Source: Rodentibacter caecimuris (GTDB taxonomy: Bacteria > Pseudomonadota > Gammaproteobacteria > Enterobacterales > Pasteurellaceae). Taken from it: a stretch of 64,000 nt of DNA. The DNA lies in NCBI RefSeq assembly GCF_001019715.1, contig NZ_BBXJ01000001.1:1302001-1366000 (forward strand). The letters run 5' to 3'. Made by a program: the position numbers and the translations under genes. Position 1 is the stretch's first letter; each line of letters begins with the position of its first letter. Shown in pieces: positions 1 through 8,580 of the stretch. Under the pieces are notes generated by a model. That model ran no database searches. It was not told the DNA's origin and worked only from the letters and a program-made list of their open reading frames with translations.

Positions 1-219
1 AACCGTGAAGCCGATGGCTATTTATGGATCGGTATTGTTTCTGCGATTTTATTTGGCGTTACTGTCGTTCGCTTGGCAATGACAGAAAATGTACAAGCGG
101 GGCACATTTATGCGGTGATTACCTATCTTTGGACTTTTGCCACAAGTCTTGATGACGCACCAAGACTACTTGAGCAATTTTCCAATTTGAGAGATATTGG
201 CAAACGGGTTGAAGTGTAG
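1..219 (+). CDS. C-terminal end of an ABC-transporter membrane-domain protein (partial)
   Basis: An open frame runs from base 1 to a TAG at 217-219 and gives the last 72 residues of a larger protein. It holds two hydrophobic stretches (around IGIVSAILFGVTVV and IYAVITYLWTFAT) followed by a polar tail ending NLRDIGKRVEV. This pattern resembles the 'ABC transporter six-transmembrane domain' family (ABC_membrane_3) found in Haemophilus. The start lies outside the window, so neither the ATPase partner nor a substrate can be seen. The family call rests on the tail sequence only and is tentative. Confidence 0.5.
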   Translation, partial: NREADGYLWIGIVSAILFGVTVVRLAMTENVQAGHIYAVITYLWTFATSLDDAPRLLEQFSNLRDIGKRVEV

Positions 220-306
220 GCTCTTAATGATAAAAAACACAAATGAATTTGACCGCACTTTTTATTTCAGTATCATACCGCCCATAATTGAAAAAGAGGC
301 AAAATT

Positions 307-630
307 ATGACAACTGAACTTCAAAAACTTGATCCTGATGCCGCAATTGACATTGCTTATGATATCTTCTTGGAAATGGCGGGAGAAAATTTAGATCCGG
401 CGGATATTATGCTATTTAATCTCCAATTTGAAGATCGTGGCGCCGTGGAATTTGTCGAAACGGCAGAAGATTGGGAACAGGAAATCGGGGTATTAATCGA
501 TCCGGAGGCTTTTGCCGAAGTCTGGATCGGTTTAGTCAATGATAAAGATGAAATGGACGATGTCTTTGCCAAATTCCTTATTTCTCACAGTGAAGAAAAT
601 CGTGAATTCCACGTTGTTTGGAAAAAATAA
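307..630 (+). CDS. DUF440 family double-stranded-DNA mimic protein
   Basis: This 107-residue protein is very acidic, with runs of Asp and Glu throughout, and closely resembles H. influenzae HI1450 (E. coli YciU). HI1450 is a small protein whose structure and charge pattern imitate the DNA backbone. Family members are thought to bind DNA-binding proteins such as HU-type partners rather than DNA. The start ATG follows AAAGAGGC at good spacing. It is a single gene, ending about 100 bp before the proposed prophage attachment core, so it is the last host gene on this side. I am confident of the family; the cellular target is not visible from sequence. Confidence 0.85.
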   Translation: MTTELQKLDPDAAIDIAYDIFLEMAGENLDPADIMLFNLQFEDRGAVEFVETAEDWEQEIGVLIDPEAFAEVWIGLVNDKDEMDDVFAKFLISHSEENREFHVVWKK

Positions 631-649
631 CATTAAATCCAGATTCTAA

Positions 650-668
650 AAGGCTTTATAGCCGTTTT
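650..668 (+). terminator. weak terminator after the DUF440 gene
   Basis: A short hairpin GGCT-ttat-AGCC (652-663) followed by GTTTTA lies 20 bp after the stop. The stem is only 4 bp, so it may be weak. Confidence 0.35.
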
Positions 669-732
669 ACGTTCCAAAATTATTGCGATTTTGCTATAAA
701 TTTTTCTTTATAAATCAATATTCGTCAATTTC

Positions 733-746
733 ATTTCGGAACGTTT
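733..746 (+). repeat. proposed left attachment core (att) of the prophage
   Basis: The 14-mer ATTTCGGAACGTTT occurs here and again at 28600-28613. The second copy lies 20 bp after the stop of an integrase remnant. All phage-like genes lie between the two copies and all clearly chromosomal genes lie outside. This is the usual arrangement for a tyrosine-integrase prophage core. Inference from position and identity only. Confidence 0.65.
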
Positions 747-800
747 TTTCAGGTTAATTTGCTATTTTTAATCAAAGTGACAGGGTTGAGTTATCAAAGA

Positions 801-826
801 AAAGCACGGTAAACCTACCGCGCTTT
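801..826 (-). terminator. terminator at the end of the prophage tail operon
   Basis: AAAGCACGGT and ACCGCGCTTT are inverted around AAACCT. On the minus strand the one mismatch becomes a G-U wobble and the stem is followed by TTCTTTG. It lies 15 bp past the stop of the last minus-strand phage gene. Confidence 0.6.
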
Positions 827-841
827 TATCAAAAATTTATT

Positions 842-1459
842 TTAACGATCAGACTCATTCCCGCCATCTTCTATTATGCCTGAATAAACCTCCACGCCGA
901 GGTAATAGAGTTTAAAAGATTCACCGGCAGAAGTAAGATTAAACAATCCTGTTGTTTTATATTTATTGTTGAGATTTTCAAAAACAAATATTCCCGCTTC
1001 AATCGAGATTTTTTTAAATTCTTCAAAATCCATATTCAGCACGTGACTGTCATCTGAGAGCGGATAACCCATTAGCTCACCCCATTGGCTAACGCGGTAA
1101 CTAATATTCAATCTGCGCACAAGCTCCGGACTTGGCAATTCCACTTCACTGTCTTGATTGTCACGTCTTAAATAGACCCGCTGGGTAAAAGGGTCTAACC
1201 AATAGCCATCATTTGGTCTGTCACCATACCAAAAAATACCGTCTCTATACCCTGTCTGAACGAGCTTGATATTAGCCAAGTTCTTTACCTGTCTGTACAC
1301 AGCATTGTCTGTTGCAACCAATCTGTTTTCTACTTCCATTACCCGTGGGACAGGCTGATTTTTTAATACTTCAATCTCGTTTTCAAGATTAACTATATCT
1401 TTTGCCACGTTGTAAGCAAACATTGCATCGACGGGTTCGTTTTTATTTATTCTCGCCAT
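842..1459 (-). CDS. hypothetical phage protein downstream of the tail tip gene
   Basis: I do not recognise the family of this 205-residue protein. I place the start at the ATG at 1459 because AGGAG lies just upstream of it; a longer frame to 1510 lacks such a site. The N-terminal 60 residues look helical (NVAKDIVNLENEIEVLK), possibly a short coiled coil. Aromatic, Asn/Asp-rich text (around FWYGDRPNDGYWLDPF) follows and suggests a beta-rich surface domain. It is the last gene of the late operon, after the host-specificity protein J, where phages carry side-fibre or receptor-binding accessories. A tail-fibre-type role is an inference from position. Confidence 0.5.
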   Translation of the reverse strand: MARINKNEPVDAMFAYNVAKDIVNLENEIEVLKNQPVPRVMEVENRLVATDNAVYRQVKNLANIKLVQTGYRDGIFWYGDRPNDGYWLDPFTQRVYLRRDNQDSEVELPSPELVRRLNISYRVSQWGELMGYPLSDDSHVLNMDFEEFKKISIEAGIFVFENLNNKYKTTGLFNLTSAGESFKLYYLGVEVYSGIIEDGGNESDR

Positions 1460-1584
1460 TTCTAAGCTCCTGTTTTGTTTGTTGGTAAATTTTGTTGAGA
1501 GATTCGTCATATTCTCTGTGGTTTAAGACGATATATTGAGATTTGATTAACCGCACTTTGTACAATTTCTTATATGTAAAAGGA

Positions 1585-1932
1585 CTACTCATCATTAACC
1601 ATCGTAATATCGTGAACTAACGTTAATTCTCCACCGGCAATCGTGCGCACTTTTTGATACTGGTCGATACACTGTAAATCCCATTTGGCAGATTCCCATT
1701 TCACACCTTCCGTTTTATCGTGTGAGATTGAGATGTAGATAAGGTGATTTTCTACTGCAATTTCACCCGTTTCGGATGACAATTTAATGATTTCTCCTCG
1801 TTTCGGTTTAATGTGTAAATCAAACCGGCAACCATCAAAATTGACCGCACTTTCTTGCTCGTCATCTTCTACAATCTCAAATGTAAAACCTTCATCGTCG
1901 CCTCAAACCATCTCTAAGTCGATTTGTTCCAT
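1585..1932 (-). pseudogene. small tail-associated protein (BppU-N-like) with an in-frame TGA at codon 10
   Basis: From the ATG at 1932 the frame is open for 115 codons to the TAG at 1585-1587, except for a TGA at 1903-1905. Past the stop the text reads GDDEGFTFEI, then NFDGCRFDLHIKP, ending LTLVHDITMVNDE. This is the layout of the small N-terminal domain that begins many baseplate upper-protein-like phage proteins ('VRGD..F.F.I...' at the start). An arginine at the TGA is expected, so CGA-to-TGA is the likely change. Without suppression only a 9-residue peptide or an internally started fragment would be made. Family assignment is moderate; the intact frame on both sides of the stop is directly visible. 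Confidence 0.5.
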
Positions 1933-1943
1933 TTTCGCTCCAA

Positions 1944-1967
1944 TAAAAAAGCCCTCATTTGAGGGCT
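1944..1967 (-). terminator. intra-operon terminator
   Basis: GCCCTC-attt-GAGGGC; read on the minus strand it is followed by TTTTTTATT. It lies between the 1972-2258 gene and the interrupted 1585-1932 gene. Confidence 0.75.
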
Positions 1968-1971
1968 ATGA

Positions 1972-2258
1972 TTAAACGTAAATTTGCTGCGTTTCTTTCA
2001 AATGATTGTAGATTCGCGCAAGCATAATTTGTGTTGGGGTTTTACCAATGTCTTCCTTAGTGAAAGGTGCATCATTAATCGCTTTCGCTGCTTCGGCATC
2101 AATCCATTTATACTCGCTGATAATAGGCGTGAAATCAGTTACCACACCGTCATTATCCGTGCCGGTACCAATGACATATTTGGCATTAATTGAACCGTCT
2201 TCTTGCGTGCTGTAACTTGCAATGGCGGAATACATTGGATTTTGTTAAATGTTGTCAT
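1972..2258 (-). pseudogene. small hypothetical phage protein with a frameshift near its start
   Basis: The best ribosome site in this stretch (AAGGAG before ATG at 2258) starts MTTFNKIQ. That frame then continues as unrelated text to a stop at 2139. A second frame starting MYSAIASYSTQEDG runs to 1972 and has coding character, but has no ribosome site of its own. Restoring one A in CCAATG joins them as MTTFNKIQMYSAIASYS. The simplest reading is a one-base deletion in a gene of about 95 codons. No family recognised. It is the second-last cluster of the late operon. Confidence 0.45.
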
Positions 2259-2282
2259 AATAAAAACTCCTTGTTTTAGATA

Positions 2283-2314
2283 AAAGAAAACCCCGATAGT
2301 TTTCACTATCGAGG
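2283..2314 (-). terminator. terminator after the 294-residue tail protein gene
   Basis: CCCCGATAGT and ACTATCGAGG pair around TTTC. On the minus strand the stem is followed by TTTTCTTTTA. Confidence 0.8.
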
Positions 2315-2358
2315 CTATGTTTAAAAAAACGCCTAAATTTAACCGACCTTTTATGCAG

Positions 2359-3243
2359 TTAAAATTCGGCAATCAGTACTAACGGGTTTATAATACTGTA
2401 ATTTGTATAATAATCACTAGCTTGTGATGGAAATGTTCTTTTTTTTCTGGATTCTACATAAAATTCAGATACTAAAGTAATTGATACCATTCCTTTTTCT
2501 GATATTGTGGGTAAAATTTCTCCAGCGTCAAAGTAACCTCTGTTGCCGGGTGTAGGATAACACATATCATAATATCCAACCGGGGAAATTAACATAAATT
2601 CATTATTCCCAAGTGTTATAGTTTGTGTTTTATTTCTAAACTCTTGAGCATAATGATTGCTATCGTTTCTAGAGAAAGAGCTTAATCCTAAGTTATGAAC
2701 CCTAAGACGTTTCGCATAACCCTTCGTAGCATTACAATATTTGCAGTTTCCATTTTCGTCATAAACAGCTATTCCGTATTGAGGAATATCGTTTATTTTC
2801 TTTAATGGGACAACTATTTTTAGTCTAAGTCTTGCCTTTTGAAGATTAGCACGATCATTTAACCCATAAAAATATGGATCTTTTAATTTTACACCTTCCC
2901 AATCATGATTATTAGCAAATGGAAAATTAGATCTAATTCGTATTTGAAAATGCCCATCTTTTTTGCGGATAATTGGTCTATAATAACCAAATACACCTGT
3001 ATGTTTTGAACCGCCCCACGAGGCTTGTCTAACGCCTTCAAAATACGTAATGAAATGTCTATTTGCAAAAACAAGCACCTCATCTTCGGAATAATCATTA
3101 GTGTTTAAAATATCAGTGTTAGGTAAATCCCACCACCCTTGAGTTAATTGACCCGAAACATCAATATCATGTACACAAACAAGTAATTTTTCATCTGTCA
3201 TTGAAAAATTTTTTCCAAAAAGATGTATTCCATATTTATCCAT
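2359..3243 (-). CDS. phage tail-tip-associated protein (DUF6453-like)
   Basis: This 294-residue protein is encoded right after the 3247-3627 gene, with 3 bp between them. It starts MDKYGIHLFGKNF, which matches the style of the neighbour's internal start MYGVEVYENGQTF, so the two may share an N-terminal fold. The rest is rich in Tyr, Asn and Gly with alternating hydrophobics, typical of a beta-sandwich surface protein. Cysteines at CKYC could bind metal. It resembles Pasteurellaceae prophage proteins placed after J and grouped as DUF6453, but I am not certain of the family. The role is probably in the tail tip or fibre, by position. Confidence 0.5.
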   Translation of the reverse strand: MDKYGIHLFGKNFSMTDEKLLVCVHDIDVSGQLTQGWWDLPNTDILNTNDYSEDEVLVFANRHFITYFEGVRQASWGGSKHTGVFGYYRPIIRKKDGHFQIRIRSNFPFANNHDWEGVKLKDPYFYGLNDRANLQKARLRLKIVVPLKKINDIPQYGIAVYDENGNCKYCNATKGYAKRLRVHNLGLSSFSRNDSNHYAQEFRNKTQTITLGNNEFMLISPVGYYDMCYPTPGNRGYFDAGEILPTISEKGMVSITLVSEFYVESRKKRTFPSQASDYYTNYSIINPLVLIAEF

Positions 3244-3246
3244 AAT

Positions 3247-3627
3247 TCACCCCAAAACTAAAACTGTAATATTGTTTCCATATGGTTTGTTTCGACAACG
3301 TACCCATTCCCAATGAATAGTTTTACCTTCAATCCGGAACTTCGGTAATAAACTGTCATTTCCAAATATATAGCCACCAGACACGGTATATACTGCAGTC
3401 AAAACATTATCATCATAAGATTTACTCCCATTTTGTCCGTAGGGAATTGTAAATCTATCAACAAGCAATACTGTTTTGTTTGCAATATCAAATGTCTGAC
3501 CATTTTCATAGACCTCGACACCGTACATATCATTACCTCCTGTTCTTTTTGATTTTTTTCTTTTTTTCAAAAAGAAAACCGTGGTAAAAACCACGGCAAT
3601 AAGAACAATAACTAAAAAATAAATCAT
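3247..3627 (-). CDS. small tail-associated protein; two possible starts, one adding a membrane segment
   Basis: The frame opens with an ATG at 3627 that overlaps the stop of the J gene (ATGA). It encodes MIYFLVIVLIAVVFTTVFFL, a clear membrane segment, followed by a Lys/Arg-rich patch. Inside it, an ATG at 3528 is preceded by a near-perfect AGGAGG at ideal spacing and starts MYGVEVYENGQTF, a 93-residue soluble protein. That start resembles the start of the next gene. I think the soluble form is the main product. The longer membrane-anchored form, made by translational coupling to J, is possible. Function unknown. Confidence 0.5.
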   Translation of the reverse strand: MIYFLVIVLIAVVFTTVFFLKKRKKSKRTGGNDMYGVEVYENGQTFDIANKTVLLVDRFTIPYGQNGSKSYDDNVLTAVYTVSGGYIFGNDSLLPKFRIEGKTIHWEWVRCRNKPYGNNITVLVLG

Positions 3628-6600
3628 CTTAATTTTCCTATTTTCAATCGTGGGTTCCCTTGCTGATCATAAACAACAATGTATTCATTATTCATAACAA
3701 GCCCTACATTTCCTTGATTAGCTCTCATCTCAACTTGCCCTTGGTTGCTCACTTTAAACCGATTGTTGATATTCAATGAGCCACCAGTAATGCTGCCCAA
3801 ATTCGCACTAATCGCAGATAAGCTTGATATATTGAGTTTATCCGCAGTTAATGTCTTAGAGACAACATGCGAGGCATTGATACTGCCTGCTGCCATATTT
3901 CGAGCGGCGATAGTACCGGCTGCAATCTGATTAGATGTAATCGTGTTTGCTGCGATTTGTTGAGCAGTGATGGTGTTTGTGACAATCGATCCGCCGTGAA
4001 TAGACGTTACGCCGGCATTTTGCCATACATTCGGTTCTTTGGTGGTCGGTAAGCACTCTTCAAGCATCGGTCTGCGAATCATTAAAGCCGGGTTATTTTG
4101 CGCACCCTCCGCCCACATATTGATAATCATACGATAGGTAGCATTATCACCTGTCGCTTTGAATATCACATAGATACGCCTGTTTTCTTCAATACCGGTT
4201 TCAGTATTGTTGTTACCGTAACCGCCATTTTTACCTCGTCCACTCCACGATTTTTTAATAATTTGTACTGAACCTTGTTCAATGTTCAAATCAATAAAAG
4301 CTCTATGCGCACCAATATAGGCAGAGAAACAATAGTATTTATCTTTTACCAATCTTAAATCTTGATAAAGTCCACCTAATCTAACATTACCTGTGTTTGT
4401 ATTTTTGCGGTTTCTTTGCCACCTAAATTTAAGTTCGGTAGGTAGATACGCTCCGCCTTGATATGCGCCGATTAGATTATTAAAAGTCCAATCCGCATTA
4501 TCCATATTGGCGGAATCAACATACATCGTCCAACCATTACCATTATTCGCAAAAATCGGGTTATACAAGAGATTCCCACCCAACCCAATCGCCAATTTAT
4601 CCGCCGTTAGCTCACCTGCTGCAACGTGATTCGCCCGCACTGCACCGGCTTGTAATGCAGCGGCACTAATTGAGTCTGCTGCTATTTTGTCAGCCGTTAC
4701 CACATTTGCACCTAAGTGCTGAGTGCCGATAACATTTGCAGCGATTTGTTGTGCGCCAATCGTTCCTGTGAGCTGTTTAGTGGGAATTTGTAGTTTTCCA
4801 ACATCCACACTATTATCAACGTATTTTGTGCCGTTCCACGTGTATAACTTGCCGTCAGTGGTGTTATGGACTTGGTTATAGCCTGCAAACTCATTAACGT
4901 TTAATCCCGTCACCGTTTTGATTAGCTCAAGATTGCGTGCCGGCAATGCGGTATCAATCACGTCATTGATGATATTTTGTGACAACTTTTCATTAAGCAG
5001 CGCTAATTCTTCGTCAATATCGACCGCACTTTCCGCCCTTAAGCCGGATTGTTGATAAAACGGGCCGACATTAATGCCACGGGTATGACGTAACCAATAG
5101 TAACGCACTTGTTTTGCGCCCACTTCGTGGGTGTACATTCGAGCGGTGACTTTTGCAATACGTTTTGCAGTTTGAATATCGTCCGTTTCTGCTGCAAAAA
5201 TCTCTGTAGCTGTCGCGTCATTTATCCAATCCCACTCAAGCGTGATATTGCCTAAACCGCCTGTTGTCCGCACACCGGTTGGTGCAGGAGGGCGATCAAC
5301 AATAAACTCTTGTGTACGTTCGTTAAGTAGCTGCCCCTTGTCATTTCTTGCACGAATCACGACAAGATACTCGCCATTGGTAAGGTTGCTTAAATCAAGC
5401 TCCGGTGATTTTAATCCAAGACGTACCTCAAAGAGGTTGTCGCCTTTATAGATAAGCACATCGTATTTCACCAAGCCGTTTCCGCCGCTAACATCAGCAT
5501 TAATGCCAATACTGCCGTCCGGATTGGTGAGGATTTGAATATCATTGACTTTCGGCACGACAAGGATACTGGTCGCTTTCGGTTCAAAAACCGCCCCGTT
5601 ATCAACGATGGCTTCTTTCTGTGGCTCGTGTTGTAAAGCAACAATGGTATATTTGCCTTTGTCTTGCTCTTTCACACTTAAGGCACGGAATAATTGCGTA
5701 TTGATTCGTTGCGTGGTGAGCGACCAAACCCCATATTCCGTCAAGCCTGTCGGTTCAGTATCGAGGGTGATTTCCGCCCCATTTGCTGACAAAATTTTAA
5801 TATCTTGATGTTTTGCCTGTGCATTGATGTAGGTAAAGTAACTATTTGCCGTGATGTCGATTTCACGATCTAACGTGACGTTCCTACCGTCAATGTTTAA
5901 TACCCGCCCACCGATATTGGTGCCGGCATAATCAATATCTGCCACCTTGATAATATCGCCCGGTATGTGCATTAACCCTTCCGTTCCGACAGTAAACGTC
6001 ACGGTTTTGGTTTCCAGTTTTTCAGTCTGTAATAACCACAAGCCGGTACGGTGTGCTTGGCCACGGGAAGTACAACCAAATGCAGTGATTTTCTTCACGT
6101 TTAAACCATTTTTTCGGATTGCCTCATCATCTGATACATATTCAATGGTTTTTTCATAAGCATTGTCTTTATCTGCATATTCCACTTGGATCGCATTATG
6201 ACGGGCTTTTTTGGCTGAAAAGGTGTAAGTAAACTCACCGTTTTCAACATTCGCATTGGTGTAAGTCCACACCGGATCGGACGGACGATCCATTACGACC
6301 ATGAGTTCTCGCCCATTCCATACCGGCATTGCACGGAAAATCGAACAAATATCATTGATCACATCATAAGCCGCCTGTTGCTCAGTCAACCACACATTAC
6401 AGGTAAAACGAGGTTCTTCACCGCCAAAGCCATCCGGCACCAATTGATCGCAATATTGCGCCGCTTGGTACAACGCCCATTTATCTGCGCCAAACTCCCC
6501 TAGACGTTGTCCCAAGCCATAGCGTTTGTTGGTCACAATGTCATAAAGCACCCAAGCCGGATTATCCGACCACGCCAGTTTAAAGGTGCCGTCCCACATA

Positions 6601-7355
6601 CCGCGATATTGTCGGGTTTTCGGATCGTAATTTGACGGTACTTTGACCTTAATCCCTTTGACATCATAAGTGCGATTCGGGATATTCGAGAAATATTCCG
6701 AATCAAATTTCACCCCGATTAACGCCGTGTTCGGATAAGTAAATTCCGTATCGATAATTTCCGTGTAACTCGCCCATACCGTGTTATTTTGCAATCGCTG
6801 TGATTTGCTATCCTCTGAGTTTCGTTCAACACGAATCGTAAACGGCATCGCAGGCAAATCGGAAAAGGTATGTTGCTGTAAATACTGTGAACTGTATTTG
6901 CCACTAATCGTTATTGGATAGTGCTGATTGCCGATATACACCGTTAAGTTTACACTTGCACCGTTCGTATCCCCCTGATCGTTTTGTTGGAACAGTGATT
7001 GAACACCAAGGGTTAAACGTAAACGGGAGACTTTGCTATCTGTTATCGTGCGGGTAATCGGTGTTGTCTTCCGCACTTGTGTGCCAACCGAGATTTCTTT
7101 TTCTGACGTATTGAAACCGGAGATAATATCCTGAACCTGTGAACCTACCCGCCCTTCAAGTTGAACATTGCTGAAATTGTAAGAGCCGTCCTGATTTTGA
7201 ATAGGGGTATTATCAAGATAGACGGATTTCATCCCGTCTGCTAAGCCTGCAATTTCCCCTTCTGAAATAATTTCAACGATTTTGACAAGCTGCTTACTGC
7301 GTCCGCTTTCTTTTGCTTCAACCGGTGTACGTCCGCCACCGCCGCCTTTACCCAT
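3624..7355 (-). CDS. tail tip / host-specificity protein J
   Basis: This 1243-residue protein is of the lambda gpJ family, the central tail-tip protein that contacts the host receptor. It begins MGKGGGGGRTPVEAKES, continues with the conserved ISEGEIAGL and LDNTP region near residues 30-50, and has fibronectin-like modules around residues 620-770 (PPAPTGVRTTGG). Two blocks of the short repeat 'T(I)xAxQIAAxxI' occur near residues 865-920 and 1120-1180. They flank a jelly-roll-like domain starting GGNLLYNPIF. The ATG follows GGAG. The gene directly follows a 33-residue membrane microprotein gene and gene I, as expected for lambda order. The frame is intact end to end, unlike many neighbours. Confidence 0.93.
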   Translation of the reverse strand: MGKGGGGGRTPVEAKESGRSKQLVKIVEIISEGEIAGLADGMKSVYLDNTPIQNQDGSYNFSNVQLEGRVGSQVQDIISGFNTSEKEISVGTQVRKTTPITRTITDSKVSRLRLTLGVQSLFQQNDQGDTNGASVNLTVYIGNQHYPITISGKYSSQYLQQHTFSDLPAMPFTIRVERNSEDSKSQRLQNNTVWASYTEIIDTEFTYPNTALIGVKFDSEYFSNIPNRTYDVKGIKVKVPSNYDPKTRQYRGMWDGTFKLAWSDNPAWVLYDIVTNKRYGLGQRLGEFGADKWALYQAAQYCDQLVPDGFGGEEPRFTCNVWLTEQQAAYDVINDICSIFRAMPVWNGRELMVVMDRPSDPVWTYTNANVENGEFTYTFSAKKARHNAIQVEYADKDNAYEKTIEYVSDDEAIRKNGLNVKKITAFGCTSRGQAHRTGLWLLQTEKLETKTVTFTVGTEGLMHIPGDIIKVADIDYAGTNIGGRVLNIDGRNVTLDREIDITANSYFTYINAQAKHQDIKILSANGAEITLDTEPTGLTEYGVWSLTTQRINTQLFRALSVKEQDKGKYTIVALQHEPQKEAIVDNGAVFEPKATSILVVPKVNDIQILTNPDGSIGINADVSGGNGLVKYDVLIYKGDNLFEVRLGLKSPELDLSNLTNGEYLVVIRARNDKGQLLNERTQEFIVDRPPAPTGVRTTGGLGNITLEWDWINDATATEIFAAETDDIQTAKRIAKVTARMYTHEVGAKQVRYYWLRHTRGINVGPFYQQSGLRAESAVDIDEELALLNEKLSQNIINDVIDTALPARNLELIKTVTGLNVNEFAGYNQVHNTTDGKLYTWNGTKYVDNSVDVGKLQIPTKQLTGTIGAQQIAANVIGTQHLGANVVTADKIAADSISAAALQAGAVRANHVAAGELTADKLAIGLGGNLLYNPIFANNGNGWTMYVDSANMDNADWTFNNLIGAYQGGAYLPTELKFRWQRNRKNTNTGNVRLGGLYQDLRLVKDKYYCFSAYIGAHRAFIDLNIEQGSVQIIKKSWSGRGKNGGYGNNNTETGIEENRRIYVIFKATGDNATYRMIINMWAEGAQNNPALMIRRPMLEECLPTTKEPNVWQNAGVTSIHGGSIVTNTITAQQIAANTITSNQIAAGTIAARNMAAGSINASHVVSKTLTADKLNISSLSAISANLGSITGGSLNINNRFKVSNQGQVEMRANQGNVGLVMNNEYIVVYDQQGNPRLKIGKLR

Positions 7356-7364
7356 AATTCACTC

Positions 7365-7466
7365 CTATTTTTTCCAATCTTTAATCACGGCAAGAATATT
7401 CGGCAAACGCCAAATAAAAATAAGAAAAGCAACACCTAGAATTGTTTGTAAGAAACCATATTCCAT
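7365..7466 (-). CDS. 33-residue membrane microprotein (WRLPNI type)
   Basis: ATG at 7466 follows AAGGAG at good spacing and encodes MEYGFLQTILGVAFLIFIWR, then LPNILAVIKDWKK. There is one membrane helix with a basic C-terminus. It ends 9 bp before the J start. A paralogue of the same design lies at 13541-13660 (MQYGLWET...AWRLPNIINSIKN). Both start M-x-YG, hold one helix and carry WRLPNI. The conserved motif, ribosome sites and repeated position ahead of tail genes argue that these are real. Function unknown. Confidence 0.65.
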   Translation of the reverse strand: MEYGFLQTILGVAFLIFIWRLPNILAVIKDWKK

Positions 7467-7548
7467 TATAAACTCCTTGATAAAAGGAATGATTGTTGTA
7501 AAATTATCCAAAGTTTATGTCCTCTTAGGGTAAGTAAGTGGATATGAA

Positions 7549-7579
7549 AAACCCCGAAAGCGGCAAACTTTCGGGGTTT
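7549..7579. terminator. strong hairpin before the J/microprotein cluster
   Basis: AACCCCGAAAG and CTTTCGGGGTT pair around CGGCAAA, with A-rich and T-rich flanks usable in both directions. On the minus strand it lies just past the stop of tail gene I. Confidence 0.8.
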
Positions 7580-7606
7580 GTTTTATATTAAGTTAAGTTT
7601 TTTCGT

Positions 7607-8221
7607 CTACCTTACGCCAAATCTGCGTCTGCCTTGATTTTGCTCCGGCGGTGCGACATCAACATCCATCGTTTCAATACCTTGTGAAATAATCAATGCT
7701 CCCGTTCTGATTCGCCCATAAGCCAACGGCATTGGTTTTCCTTGTGCTACCATATTAGATAGATTAGAAAATGATGTTGAATTTTTCTTTTCTTGTTCGT
7801 TTCCCATGCCCGGCATTGAAGGCATTTTAGTGAGCATTTGAGATACCCCTCCAAGCAAAAGCCCAACACCAAGATTACCTACTACTGCCCCGACACCCGT
7901 CCAAGACATTGCGTAACCTACAACAACCATTACCGCACCAACGATGGTTTGAAATAATCCCGCTTTTTTCGATCCTTTTAGCACTGGTGTAAAACAAACT
8001 GACATTCCCTCTTTTAACTGATAGAACATCCCCTTTTCTAAATAGCGGCTATCAAGATAATCTTTACCAATACGCACTTTAAATAAGCCTTGTTGTAAAA
8101 ATTGGCGTAAATTTGGAATTTGACTTGTTAATGCTCGGACAATTTCTGCCGTGTTGTTTACCTCTAAATTAAATTCAGTGCCAAACTGTTTAAGGGCACC
8201 GTAAAATCTAACTTTGACCAT
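7607..8221 (-). CDS. tail assembly protein I (lambda gpI family)
   Basis: A 204-residue protein. It starts MVKVRFYGALKQFG and continues with the ubiquitin-like N-terminal domain typical of gpI. A glycine-rich hydrophobic stretch follows (about residues 88-130, GLFQTIVGAVMVVVGYAM then GVGAVVGNLGVGLLLGG). The C-terminus holds PMPLAYGRIRTGALIISQGI, the conserved family motif. In lambda this protein helps assemble the tail tip and is not kept in the mature particle. Gene K (NlpC/P60 peptidase) should lie directly upstream but is absent; only a remnant at 8277-8453 is there. Confidence 0.88.
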   Translation of the reverse strand: MVKVRFYGALKQFGTEFNLEVNNTAEIVRALTSQIPNLRQFLQQGLFKVRIGKDYLDSRYLEKGMFYQLKEGMSVCFTPVLKGSKKAGLFQTIVGAVMVVVGYAMSWTGVGAVVGNLGVGLLLGGVSQMLTKMPSMPGMGNEQEKKNSTSFSNLSNMVAQGKPMPLAYGRIRTGALIISQGIETMDVDVAPPEQNQGRRRFGVR

Positions 8222-8233
8222 TTTTTCTCTCCA

Positions 8234-8262
8234 TAAAAAAACCGCACATGAAAGTGCGGTCG
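8234..8262 (-). terminator. uptake-sequence terminator upstream of gene I
   Basis: ACCGCAC and GTGCGGT (uptake-sequence cores) are inverted around ATGAAA. On the minus strand the stem is followed by TTTTTTT. It lies 13 bp before the gene I start, so it ends transcription from the truncated gene upstream. Confidence 0.7.
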
Positions 8263-8276
8263 GTTTTGAATAAGTT

Positions 8277-8453
8277 TTAGAATCCGCCTAGTCGGTGCTT
8301 TGGTCTGAGAATATCGTTATCCCGAATGGTTGGAAGAACTCGGTTCCAGTTTTCATCGCCCCACATTTCGACTTTAAAGTCGGCAGTGAGCTTTTGAATT
8401 AGCGGTTGATGTCGGCGTAACATTGAGCCATACTCGCTCACGATACTGTGGGC
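8277..8453 (-). pseudogene. C-terminal remnant of an unidentified phage gene
   Basis: Between tape measure and gene I, where lambda-like phages carry M, L and K, only 59 open codons remain. They read from AHSIVSEYGSMLRRHQPLIQ to ILRPKHRLGGF. The frame upstream is closed by a TAA at 8454-8456 and there is no convincing ribosome site. I do not recognise it as the end of M, L or K. It marks the scar of a deletion or replacement that removed the tail-tip genes. Confidence 0.45.
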
Positions 8454-8529
8454 TTAAAAGATGAATTTTTAACTTTGTTTTGATATACTTCATTGTAATT
8501 TATTACTCATTCCTACTAATGGGTAAATA

Positions 8530-8572
8530 AAAAGCCCCAAGTAATTAACGGTTACTCGGGGCTTGTTTTTTG
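8530..8572. terminator. hairpin terminator after the tape measure gene
   Basis: AAGCCCCAAGTAAT pairs with GTTACTCGGGGCTT around TAACG. A-rich sequence on one side and T-rich on the other allow use from both strands. It follows the tape measure stop directly on the minus strand. Confidence 0.75.
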
Positions 8573-8580
8573 TGGCTGAA

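Noticed and set aside
2139-2372. 77-codon minus-strand frame as a gene
   Set aside because: Only its first eight codons after ATG 2258 look real; the rest is the shifted frame of the 1972-2258 gene.
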